From: Cohnella cholangitidis
GTDB lineage: Bacteria > Bacillota > Bacilli > Paenibacillales > Paenibacillaceae
Assembly: GCF_014107495.1 (NCBI RefSeq)
Contig: NZ_CP041969.1
Span: 682,001 to 746,000, forward strand
Direction of reading: 5' to 3'
Length of the DNA stretch: 64,000 nucleotides
In this document: piece by piece, positions 1 to 8,467 of the stretch
How positions within the stretch are numbered: the stretch's first letter is position 1
Layout: the number at the start of each line of letters is the position of its first letter
Program-made: the position numbers and the translations under genes
Notes under the pieces: model-generated
Told to the model about the DNA's origin: nothing
What the model saw: the letters and a program-made list of their open reading frames with translations, nothing else
Database searches by the model: none

Positions 1-551
1 TTCGCGGCGATACCGCCGCCCGTTCCGCCCAGCGTATACGCGGGACGTACGATAACCGGGTAACCTAAGCCGTTAGCGAATTCCACGGCAGCTTCTACCG
101 TCGTTACGATTACGCTCTCCGGTACCGGTTGCTCCAATTCGCGCATCAATTCGCGGAACAAGTCGCGGTCTTCCGCGCGTTCGATCGCATCGAGCTGCGT
201 GCCGAGCAGCTTAACGTTCTCTTGCTTAAGCACTCCGGCGCGCGCCAGCTCAACGGCCATGTTAAGGCCGGTTTGACCGCCGAGCGTCGGCAGCAATCCG
301 TCCGGACGTTCTTGGCGGATGATTTGGGAGACGAACTCCAGATTGATCGGTTCGATGTATACTTTGTCGGCAATGTTCGTATCGGTCATGATCGTAGCCG
401 GGTTGCTATTGATCAGGACGACCTCGATGCCTTCTTCTTTCAGGGCTTGGCATGCTTGCGTGCCGGCGTAATCGAATTCCGCCGCTTGTCCGATGACGAT
501 CGGGCCGGAGCCGATAACGAGAATTTTCTTGAGGTCATTATTTCTGGGCAT
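1..551 (-). CDS. carB: Carbamoyl-phosphate synthase large subunit, N-terminal part (runs off the window)
   Basis: This is the first 183 codons of the synthetase subunit that makes carbamoyl phosphate from bicarbonate, ATP and ammonia channelled from CarA. The start reads [20 protein letters not shown], with the family's [20 protein letters not shown] motif and further on [11 protein letters not shown] and the ATP-grasp stretch [13 protein letters not shown] at the window edge. The ATG at 551-549 overlaps the end of carA by 14 bases, which suggests translational coupling. In this operon position it would be the pyrimidine-pathway enzyme (pyrAB in Bacillus naming). The C-terminal three quarters lie beyond position 1, so intactness cannot be judged. 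Confidence 0.96.
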   Translation of the reverse strand, partial: MPRNNDLKKILVIGSGPIVIGQAAEFDYAGTQACQALKEEGIEVVLINSNPATIMTDTNIADKVYIEPINLEFVSQIIRQERPDGLLPTLGGQTGLNMAVELARAGVLKQENVKLLGTQLDAIERAEDRDLFRELMRELEQPVPESVIVTTVEAAVEFANGLGYPVIVRPAYTLGGTGGGIAA

Positions 552-1683
552 ACTGCAGCTCTCCTCTCAGCGTCTCCGACAATTGCGCTTGACGCGGGCG
601 TTCAGGGTTTGCGATTTTGTTATCGCGAATCATTTGCAAGAAACGGTCGAATAAGTAGCTGTTGTCATAAGGTCCAGGCGCCGCTTCCGGATGGTACTGA
701 ACCGTGAACGCAGGGTAACGCTTATGCTTCAATCCTTCGATCGTTTTATCGTTGTTGTTGATATGGGTCACTTCAAGCTCCGTACCGACCACGGACTCTT
801 CCTTAACGGTATAGCCATGGTTCTGCGACGTAATGAAGCAACGTCCGGATTCTAGCTCTTTCACGGGGTGATTTCCGCCGCGATGGCCGAATTTCAGCTT
901 ATCGGTGTCGGCGCCGCAAGCGAGCGCGAACAATTGATGGCCTAAGCAAATTCCGAAGATCGGGAATTCTCCCAAAAGTTCGCGGATCGTGTTCACTGCG
1001 TGAGGCACGTCCTTCGGATCCCCAGGGCCATTGGACAGTTGAATCCCGTCCGGATGCAGACGGCGAATCTCGTCCGCTGTCGCGTCTTGCGGCACGACGA
1101 TGACATCGCATCCGCGTTTCGTTAGCTCGCGCAGAATTCCGCTTTTCGCGCCGTAATCGATAAGAACGATACGTTCTTTCTCTCCCGGGCTCGAGAAAAC
1201 GGTCTTCGTCGATGTGCGGGCGACTTGATCGCGCAGCAAGGAAGTCGCTCCGAGTCGCTCTTTAAGCTCCTCGATACGCTCGTTGCCGGTCGTAATAATG
1301 CCTTTCATCGTTCCGTGTTGGCGGAGGATTCTTGTCAGCATGCGAGTATCGATGTCGCTGATGCCGAGAATGCCGTACTCCTTCAACAATTGGTCGATCG
1401 TATATTGCGCCCTCCAGTTGCTTGGCACGTACTCATGGCGGCGAACCACGAAGCCGTGAATAAAGGGACGAATGCTTTCGAAATCATCGCGGTTAATGCC
1501 GTAGTTTCCAACGAGCGGGAATGTCATCGTAACGATTTGTCCGCAATAGGACGGATCGGAAATGACTTCTTGGTATCCCGTAATTCCGGTGTTAAACACC
1601 ACTTCTCCGACGGATCCGCCTTCGGCGCCGAAGCTTTGACCCGTGAACAACGTGCCGTCTTCCAATAATAATCTAGCTTGCAT
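538..1683 (-). CDS. carA: Carbamoyl-phosphate synthase small (glutaminase) subunit
   Basis: Hydrolyses glutamine and passes ammonia to CarB. About 381 residues, the usual length. The N-terminal CPSase small-chain domain starts with [13 protein letters not shown]. The C-terminal class I glutamine amidotransferase domain shows the nucleophile elbow GICLGHQ (Cys near residue 246) and the His/Glu pair in QYHPEA. I chose the ATG at 1683 because AAGGAG sits 8 bases upstream; a GTG nine bases further up overlaps that ribosome site. It follows pyrC by 12 bases and overlaps carB, so all belong to one pyr transcript under the PyrR attenuator. Confidence 0.96.
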   Translation of the reverse strand: MQARLLLEDGTLFTGQSFGAEGGSVGEVVFNTGITGYQEVISDPSYCGQIVTMTFPLVGNYGINRDDFESIRPFIHGFVVRRHEYVPSNWRAQYTIDQLLKEYGILGISDIDTRMLTRILRQHGTMKGIITTGNERIEELKERLGATSLLRDQVARTSTKTVFSSPGEKERIVLIDYGAKSGILRELTKRGCDVIVVPQDATADEIRRLHPDGIQLSNGPGDPKDVPHAVNTIRELLGEFPIFGICLGHQLFALACGADTDKLKFGHRGGNHPVKELESGRCFITSQNHGYTVKEESVVGTELEVTHINNNDKTIEGLKHKRYPAFTVQYHPEAAPGPYDNSYLFDRFLQMIRDNKIANPERPRQAQLSETLRGELQYAQK

Positions 1684-1695
1684 CCCAATCACTCC

Positions 1696-3000
1696 TTAGC
1701 GGTTAATGCCGTTCTCTTCTGTCCAGACAACCTTGCCATTAACCATCGTTAATGTTGGCCAGCCATATAACTTCCAACCCGTGAACGGGGTGTTGCGGCC
1801 TTTCGTGAGGAACTTCGCGGGATCGACTTCCCGTTCGTTCTCGAGATCTATAAGTACGATATCCGCAGGAGCGCCTACTTTGAGCGTTCCGTATGGCAAC
1901 CGGAATACCCGTGCTGGGTCGCTTGTCATTCTGCGAAGCAGAAATTCAAGGCTCCAACGTCCTGTACGGACGAATTTCGTATAAAGGAGAGGGAAAGCCG
2001 TTTCGAATCCGACGATTCCGAACGGTGCTCTTTCCATGCCGCGCGCTTTCTCTTCTTCGCTGTGGGGAGCGTGATCGGTAACGATAATATCGATCGTTCC
2101 ATCCTCTAGCGCTTGGATGCAGGCATCCACGTCTTTAGGAGTGCGAAGCGGAGGATTCATCTTCCAGTTGGCATCCATGCTGTCCGGAATGTCCTCGTCC
2201 GAGAGCAGCAAATGATGCGGGCAAACTTCGGCGGTAACCTTCACTCCGACCGACTTGCCTAACCGAATCAACCGAACCGATTGCTCCGTGCTGACATGAC
2301 AAATGTGATAATGAACGCCCGTCGCTTCGGACAAGAGGATGTCCCTTCCGACATGGATCGCTTCGGACTCGTTCGGAATGCCTTTCAAACCGTGCTTGCG
2401 GGCGAACGCGCCTTCCGACACAGCCGCGCCCTCAACGAGCGTATCGTCTTCGCAGTGCGCGATAATCGGCATATCCAGCGATTTGGCTAGCGCCATCGCG
2501 TTTTTCATCATTTGCGCGTTTTGCACGCCGACGCCGTCATCCGTAAATCCGATCGCCCCCGCTTGCTTTAGCGCCGCGAAATCCGTCAACTCGCGTCCCA
2601 GCTCGTTTTTCGTAATCGCCGCGTACGGAAGAACCCGCACGACGCCTTCCGTTTCCGCTTTATCCAAGACAAACTTAATCGTCTCCGGAGTATCCATTAC
2701 CGGACGCGTGTTAGGCATCGGCGCAATGACCGTATATCCGCCCTTCGCGGCGGATTCGGTGCCGCTTGCGATCGTTTCCTTGTACTCGAAGCCAGGCTCG
2801 CGCAAATGAACGTGCATATCGATAAATCCCGGCGAAATTAGCTTGCCCTGCGCGTCGATCACTTCTGCGCCCGCCGTGTCCGGCAACGCGGAACCTTCTT
2901 TCCATTCCGCGATTAGCCCGTTGTCTACGCGCACGTGTTTGATTTCCGCTTCGCCGGTTTCTTGGTTGAGCGTCTTAGCGTTAATAATCCAAGTGGACAT
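1696..3000 (-). CDS. pyrC: Dihydroorotase
   Basis: Cyclises carbamoyl aspartate to dihydroorotate, the third step of UMP synthesis. It is a 434-residue class I (Bacillus-type) enzyme of the amidohydrolase superfamily. The zinc ligands are visible in DMHVHLREPG (residues about 62-70), with later metal or substrate motifs HCED, VCPHH and TDHAPHS. The start is the ATG reading MSTWIINAK, preceded by GAGGAGG; an upstream in-frame extension of 29 codons has no family similarity. It lies directly after pyrR, where pyrB would normally be found. PyrB supplies the substrate of this enzyme, so its absence here is notable. Confidence 0.96.
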   Translation of the reverse strand: MSTWIINAKTLNQETGEAEIKHVRVDNGLIAEWKEGSALPDTAGAEVIDAQGKLISPGFIDMHVHLREPGFEYKETIASGTESAAKGGYTVIAPMPNTRPVMDTPETIKFVLDKAETEGVVRVLPYAAITKNELGRELTDFAALKQAGAIGFTDDGVGVQNAQMMKNAMALAKSLDMPIIAHCEDDTLVEGAAVSEGAFARKHGLKGIPNESEAIHVGRDILLSEATGVHYHICHVSTEQSVRLIRLGKSVGVKVTAEVCPHHLLLSDEDIPDSMDANWKMNPPLRTPKDVDACIQALEDGTIDIIVTDHAPHSEEEKARGMERAPFGIVGFETAFPLLYTKFVRTGRWSLEFLLRRMTSDPARVFRLPYGTLKVGAPADIVLIDLENEREVDPAKFLTKGRNTPFTGWKLYGWPTLTMVNGKVVWTEENGINR

Positions 3001-3037
3001 GTCTCTTGCGCCTCCTCTGCTGTTGTGGATTCCGACG

Positions 3038-3825
<788 letters not shown>

Positions 3826-3831
3826 ACAACA

Positions 3832-3860
3832 ATTATCCCACGTTCGACATGATGTGTCAA
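3832..3860 (-). promoter_or_regulatory. SigA-type promoter of the pyr operon
   Basis: TTGACA (3860-3855) and GATAAT (3837-3832) are separated by exactly 17 bases. Transcription would start near 3825, just upstream of the PyrR-binding loop. Confidence 0.85.
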
Positions 3861-3874
3861 GGAATTCGGCTCGA

Positions 3875-5128
3875 TTAAAATTCGAATTTCACGTCGGTCA
3901 AACGGCGTTTAATTTCATCGATAACGCGCGCTTCTTCCGCTTCGCCCTGTGCGATGAACGTAACCGAAAAACGAATGAAATGGCCTGCGTCATCCCAAGG
4001 AACGGTAGAGATGAGTTTCTCGCGAATGAGGTATTGCGAAAAATCTTCGGCCGTTTCGAAGCGTTGTCCGCCTACGATTCCTTTCGGCGCTTCAACGTAC
4101 AGGAAGAAGGAACCTTTCGGTTTCTCGGCGCGGAAGCCGATTTCGTTCAACGCCGCTACGAGCATGTTGTGGCGACGGGAATACTTGGCCGAAATCGCTT
4201 CCGTAATCTGCGGATTGCTAAGCCCGTATGCCGCGGCTTTCTGAATGGCGATAAACTGTCCGGAATCGTTGTTGTCTTTCACGTCTCCGAACGCTTTGAC
4301 GATCAAAGGGTTACCGGCGATAAACCCGATCCGCCAGCCTGTCATGTTGTAGGACTTGGACAAGGAGTGCAATTCCACTCCGACGTCTTTGGCTCCGGGA
4401 ACGGACAGGAAGCTGAACGGCTTGACTCCGTCGTAAGTCAATGCAGCATATGGCGCATCGTGAACGACTACGACATTGTATTTTTTCGCCCAAGCGATTA
4501 CTTTCTCGAAGAACTCGACCGTAGCCGCGGCGCCGGTCGGATTGTTCGGGTAGTTCAGATACAACAGCTTAGCGCGACGCGCGATATCTTCGGGAATGGC
4601 ATCGATGTCCGGCAGGAAGTTGTTTTCTTTCGTCAGTTGAACGTTATACACTTCTCCGCCTAGATATTTCGTGTGCGTTCCCATGATCGGGTAACCGGGA
4701 ACCGTCATGATCGTAATGTCGCCCGGATTGATAAATACCGTAGGCAACATCGCGAGAGCCGGCTTTGCGCCGATCGTATGAAGAACTTCCGTCTCCGCGT
4801 CGATTCCGTCTACGGAAAACACGTCTTTCAAATACTTGGCTGCGGCTGCTTTGAACTCCGCGATCCCATTGTCCGCATATCCGCGGTTTTCGGATTTGGA
4901 GGCTTCTTCGGCAAGCTTGGCAACGATACCCGCATCGGCCATTTCATCCGGCTCGCCGACGCCCATATCGATCAGTTCCACGTTCGGTTGGGCTTTTTTG
5001 GCTGCCGCTTTCGCTCTTTTGATTTTTTCGAATTTATAAATATTCGTGTCCTTACCGTAGTTGGCTCCGCCGATGCGGTTAGCGAATTGCTCTTGGATAA
5101 AAGTCGATTGGTATTTTTCCACGCTCAA
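3875..5128 (-). CDS. dapL: LL-diaminopimelate aminotransferase (PLP class I/II)
   Basis: Predicted to convert tetrahydrodipicolinate directly to LL-diaminopimelate, feeding lysine and the meso-DAP peptide of the wall. About 417 residues. The fold-type I landmarks are NYPNNPTGA (about residues 192-200), HDAPYAAL, and SLSKSYNMTGWR with the PLP lysine near residue 258, followed by the Arg-containing FIRFSVTF. I chose a TTG start (LSVEKYQSTF) because GAGGAG lies just upstream; 26 in-frame codons further up include a leader hairpin and no family sequence. The neighbouring mur genes make a DAP-branch role plausible. Related class I aminotransferases look alike, so the exact substrate is inferred from similarity to DapL-type proteins. 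Confidence 0.85.
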   Translation of the reverse strand: MSVEKYQSTFIQEQFANRIGGANYGKDTNIYKFEKIKRAKAAAKKAQPNVELIDMGVGEPDEMADAGIVAKLAEEASKSENRGYADNGIAEFKAAAAKYLKDVFSVDGIDAETEVLHTIGAKPALAMLPTVFINPGDITIMTVPGYPIMGTHTKYLGGEVYNVQLTKENNFLPDIDAIPEDIARRAKLLYLNYPNNPTGAAATVEFFEKVIAWAKKYNVVVVHDAPYAALTYDGVKPFSFLSVPGAKDVGVELHSLSKSYNMTGWRIGFIAGNPLIVKAFGDVKDNNDSGQFIAIQKAAAYGLSNPQITEAISAKYSRRHNMLVAALNEIGFRAEKPKGSFFLYVEAPKGIVGGQRFETAEDFSQYLIREKLISTVPWDDAGHFIRFSVTFIAQGEAEEARVIDEIKRRLTDVKFEF

Positions 5129-5145
5129 GTCACGACACTCCTCAT

Positions 5146-5186
5146 AAGTCCATAGTTTTCTCGTTCTATGAATCAAACTATGACTT
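5146..5186 (-). promoter_or_regulatory. Leader hairpin just upstream of the dapL ribosome site
   Basis: On the minus strand AAGTCATAGTTT and AAACTATGGACTT form a 12-base-pair stem with one bulge around a 16-base loop. It ends a few bases before the GAGGAG ribosome site. It could be an RNA control element or an operator; no known riboswitch was recognised. Confidence 0.35.
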
Positions 5187-5258
5187 ATTATGCCGTTAAC
5201 CTCCATGGATTTTTGCGCACATCATTTGCAGAAATCGCCGCGCGCATGTCCATGACGA

Positions 5259-6224
5259 CTAGCGTGTTCTAAGGATGTTGAGCGCTTCTTCCATGTCGTC
5301 CGGAATAGGTACCTCGAACTCAAGATACTCGCCGGAACGCGGATGGTTGAAACCAAGTACTCCCGCGTGCAACGCTTGTCCGTCCATTCCGAGCGTACGG
5401 CCGCTTTTTCCGCCGTATACCGGATCGCCGACCAGCGGAAATCCGATGTATTTCATGTGTACCCGGATTTGGTGGGTTCGGCCGGTTTCCAGCTTCAGCT
5501 CAAGCAACGTGTACTCGTCGAATCTCTCCGCTACGGCGAAATGCGTGATCGCGTGCTTGCTGTTTTTATCCGTTACGACGTAAAGCTTGCGGTCGTGATT
5601 TGCCCGTCCGATCGGGGCGTCCACCGTCCCTTTGTCGTGCTGCATCACTCCGTATACGAGCGCGAAATATTTGCGGGTCACGCTATGCTCCTTAAGCTGC
5701 TCCGCGAGCGAAGCGTGCGCCAAGTCGTTCTTGGCGACCATGAGCAAACCCGACGTGTCTTTATCGATTCGATGCACGATACCCGGCCGCATGACGCCGT
5801 TGATTCCGGACAAATCTTTGCAATGATGGAGCAAAGCGTTCACTACCGTACCGCTAGGATGACCCGCGGCCGGATGGACGACCATTCCGCGAGGCTTGTT
5901 GATGACGATTACGTCGCTATCCTCGTAAACGACATCCAGCGGAATATTTTCGGGAAAAGCTTCCAGCGGCTCCGGTTCGGGCAAAGTTACCTGAATTTGT
6001 TCTCCTGCGGATACTTTGGCATTCGCCTTCACCGATTTACCGTTTACGGTAACCGCACCCGTGCGAATCCAATCCTGAACTTGCGAACGAGAAAAAGAGT
6101 GCTCCGCCAGCGTTTCCGTAATATGTTTATCTATCCGTTCTCCGGAGCGCTCCTTATCGACTTGCCACTCGAATTGGTTATCTTCAGACGGGTTGATGCT
6201 CTTGAGGTTGTTCTCCATTGCCAT
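5259..6224 (-). CDS. rluD: RluA/RluD-family 23S rRNA pseudouridine synthase
   Basis: Isomerises specific uridines in 23S rRNA (helix 69 in E. coli RluD). 321 residues. An N-terminal S4-like RNA-binding part (SRSQVQDWIRTGAVTVNG, about 45-62) precedes the synthase domain, which has the catalytic motif GIVHRIDKDTSGLL with its Asp near residue 153 and the late RTHQIRVHM motif. The ATG at 6224 has AGGAGA 9 bases upstream; a second ATG lies two codons on. It overlaps lspA by 41 bases, as in many Bacillales where lspA-rluD precede the pyr operon. Which rRNA site is modified cannot be read from sequence. Confidence 0.92.
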   Translation of the reverse strand: MAMENNLKSINPSEDNQFEWQVDKERSGERIDKHITETLAEHSFSRSQVQDWIRTGAVTVNGKSVKANAKVSAGEQIQVTLPEPEPLEAFPENIPLDVVYEDSDVIVINKPRGMVVHPAAGHPSGTVVNALLHHCKDLSGINGVMRPGIVHRIDKDTSGLLMVAKNDLAHASLAEQLKEHSVTRKYFALVYGVMQHDKGTVDAPIGRANHDRKLYVVTDKNSKHAITHFAVAERFDEYTLLELKLETGRTHQIRVHMKYIGFPLVGDPVYGGKSGRTLGMDGQALHAGVLGFNHPRSGEYLEFEVPIPDDMEEALNILRTR

Positions 6225-6714
6225 TCGATTTATTCTCCTGTTTCATCGTCAGTAACGAATCCAAGATCACTAACCCTACGCCGATGCAAATCGCGGTATC
6301 GGCGAGATTGAAGATCGGGAACGTATACGAGCCAAAATTAAATTGCAGAAAATCAACGACTTCGCCGAAAAGCGCGCGATCCAGAAAGTTACCGACAGCT
6401 CCGCCTAGAATCGTGGCCAGAGCAAACATCAGCATGAAACTGCCCGTGTGATACGAACGGTGCAAGTACCAAAGAATACCTACGACTACAATAACCGTAA
6501 TACAGAGGAAAAACACTCTTTGATCCTGCAGCATTCCGAAAGCGGCGCCTCTGTTGCGGATATGAGTAATGATGAAGAAGTCCCCTAGAACCGAAATTTT
6601 TTCGGTATTCTCTTCCACTGTTCCGCTGATGAGTTTTTTGCTTGCGTAGTCGATCAGAAACACAACAACCGCGATAACATAATAAGCCCAAATCGGCCAA
6701 ATTCGACGTTGCAT
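6184..6714 (-). CDS. lspA: Lipoprotein signal peptidase (signal peptidase II)
   Basis: Integral membrane aspartyl protease that removes signal peptides from diacylglyceryl-modified prolipoproteins. 176 residues with four hydrophobic segments. The two catalytic-Asp motifs are GAVGNFLDRALFGEVVDF (about 104-121) and FNLADTAICIG (about 134-144), and the ITHIRNRGAAFGML motif is present. Its likely substrates in this window include the YlaJ and DUF4349 lipoproteins. It is transcribed divergently from the DksA/TraR-type gene and is coupled to rluD by overlap. Confidence 0.95.
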   Translation of the reverse strand: MQRRIWPIWAYYVIAVVVFLIDYASKKLISGTVEENTEKISVLGDFFIITHIRNRGAAFGMLQDQRVFFLCITVIVVVGILWYLHRSYHTGSFMLMFALATILGGAVGNFLDRALFGEVVDFLQFNFGSYTFPIFNLADTAICIGVGLVILDSLLTMKQENKSNGNGEQPQEHQPV

Positions 6715-6898
6715 TCGTTTTTTCCGCCCTTCGTCTGTTTCTCCTGCGTGTTGATTTTATCACATTGCGATGAGGAGCGTCCACGAAGAGCAAGTAAAAA
6801 TCGACAAAGCCTCCACACTTACCCGCCAAATCCCGCACGTAAAACCGGACAATCTCGAGAAAGCTATAGGCAGTCAGAAGATGAAGGGAGTGGACATC

Positions 6899-7626
6899 TT
6901 GACTATTCCGTTAGATCAAGAGCGAATCCAGACGCTCAAAAGGCGTTTGCTGCAAGAGCGTAACGACTTGGAAGAACGCGTGCGCGGGAACAGCCACTTC
7001 GGCTTGGCCGCATCGTATCGCGATTCCACCGGGGATCTATCCGGTATCGATAACCATCCTGCGGACGCGGGCTCCGAAATGTTCGAGCGAAGCAAAGATT
7101 TGGCTTTGTTGGAGAAGGAAGCCTTTCGTCTGGAGCGGGTCGAAGCTGCATTACATCGGATGGAAACGGGCGAATACGGCCATTGCGCCGCTTGCGGCAA
7201 GTTCATCCCGATCGAAAGGCTCGAAGCTCTACCCACGGCAATCTATTGCATTGAGCATGAGCCGAGGCAAGAAACTCGGATAGGCGCCCGGCCGAGGAAA
7301 TGTACCTGTATCCGCCCTTCGGGCGCAGCAGCGTCGATGAAAGGGACGAAACCGGGTTTGACGGCGAGGATGCATGGCAGATCGTCGAATCATGGGGAAG
7401 CTCCAACAGTCCGGCCATGGCCGAAGGCAACAATATCGAAGATTACGACCATATGAACATCGAAGCCGACGAGAATGACGGTTTTGTCGAGCCGCTCGAA
7501 AGCTTCCTGGCCACCGATATTACCGGGAACAACCTAACGGTCGTACGCAACCGCGCTTACCACCGGTACATGGCCGACAACGAAGGTGACCTTCTCCTCG
7601 AACCCGACGAGTGGGCGGATAAATAA
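6899..7626 (+). CDS. TraR/DksA-type zinc-finger protein, YteA/YlyA-like (frameshifted)
   Basis: The position between lspA and ileS matches B. subtilis ylyA, but the long C-terminal half resembles YteA. The first frame carries a helical region and the zinc finger HCAACGKFIPIERLEAL with YCIEHEPR. The frame breaks near 7291-7294. The expected continuation MYLYPPFGRSSVDE, with FDGEDAWQIVESWGSSN and FLATDITGNN, is in the next frame to 7626. One missing base in CGGCC/GAG explains it. I chose the TTG start at 6899 because AAGGGAG lies 8 bases upstream. Family members bind RNA polymerase or affect forespore gene expression; the exact role here is unknown. About 242 residues when joined. Confidence 0.82.
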
Positions 7627-7658
7627 TAAACTAATCACAGCTTAAAATAATCCTAGCC

Positions 7659-7889
7659 AGCTGGATGTAAGAGCAGAAATCGGAGCAGATATATGTCTCG
7701 TAAGAGTTTACGTCCGCCTCTTGGAGCCCATTGCCACCATTAAATCTCATCAAGGCAATGGGTTATCCCGGGGCCCCCGCAAAGTAATCGGAATAAGCTT
7801 CGTCAGCATAAGGTTCACTTTGTGGGGAAAAAGATATGCGGCTGGAGAGACATATATCTGTGCAGATTTTGCTCATTAACCATCCAGCT
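7659..7889. ncRNA. Candidate structured RNA or palindromic element between two convergent genes
   Basis: The ends of this 231-base stretch pair with each other: AGCTGGATG (7659-7667) with CATCCAGCT (7881-7889), and CAGATATATGTCTC (7686-7699) with GAGACATATATCTG (7847-7860). The bases between these blocks also match partly (GAGCA with TGCTC). Inside is a second 9-bp stem, CCCATTGCC (7727-7735) with GGCAATGGG (7754-7762). No ORF is present. On the plus strand a TAAAAT hexamer at 7643-7648 is placed right for a start near the left arm, but no -35 is clear and no terminator follows. It could be a 6S-like long-hairpin RNA, another ncRNA, or a MITE; no target duplication was seen. Confidence 0.45.
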
Positions 7890-7896
7890 CCCTTGC

Positions 7897-8298
7897 TCAA
7901 TACGGATTTATTTCAAGCTGCCGCTGAACGATGCGAACGATATCCGCGATATAATCCCCAACGATAGGCAAATTGAGCGCACCTAGGAATTGCAGCAAAT
8001 ACACGATCGTCGCGGCGAAAAACGTAAATCCGAGAGCAATGCCCACCCCCCGGGAAATTCCCGAGATAAAGTTTCTCCAGATCAGTTGCCAAGGACGATG
8101 CATTAAATTTACGTATTCCTTTAACTGCGCCTTCTCCATGTCGATCGCTAAGCGATCGATCTTCTTGGATAAATAACCAAGCGTTCCCCGCAGGTCCTTC
8201 GCTTCGTGAGCCAATCTTTCCGTTGATTCCAGAGTAGCTTCCGGAGTCGTCTTCACTTTAATCTGATTCGGTTTCCCGTTATTGGAATTGTCGCCCAT
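7897..8298 (-). CDS. DUF5665 family membrane protein
   Basis: 133 residues. The N-terminal half is hydrophilic and probably helical (residues 20-65). One strong hydrophobic segment, about GIALGFTFFAATIVYLLQFL (residues 87-106), and a second weaker one precede the short tail. The family is common in spore-forming Firmicutes and has no assigned function that I know of. It is the end of its own unit: the gene is convergent with the DksA/TraR-type gene, the palindromic element lies between them, and ileS lies upstream on the same strand. The function is not inferred. Confidence 0.75.
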   Translation of the reverse strand: MGDNSNNGKPNQIKVKTTPEATLESTERLAHEAKDLRGTLGYLSKKIDRLAIDMEKAQLKEYVNLMHRPWQLIWRNFISGISRGVGIALGFTFFAATIVYLLQFLGALNLPIVGDYIADIVRIVQRQLEINPY

Positions 8299-8467
8299 AT
8301 TCGCACATCCCTTCAGGCGTCCTTTTCCCTCTCTTACCCTTAAGCCGCCAAATACAAAACGAGCCCTCCCGATCGCCGCAGGCTTGAAACCTGACCGGCA
8401 ATCGGAAATCGGAGCTCGTCTTATCGTTTTCTTTATTATATTTAGCTAATAACTATGCTTATTATGC

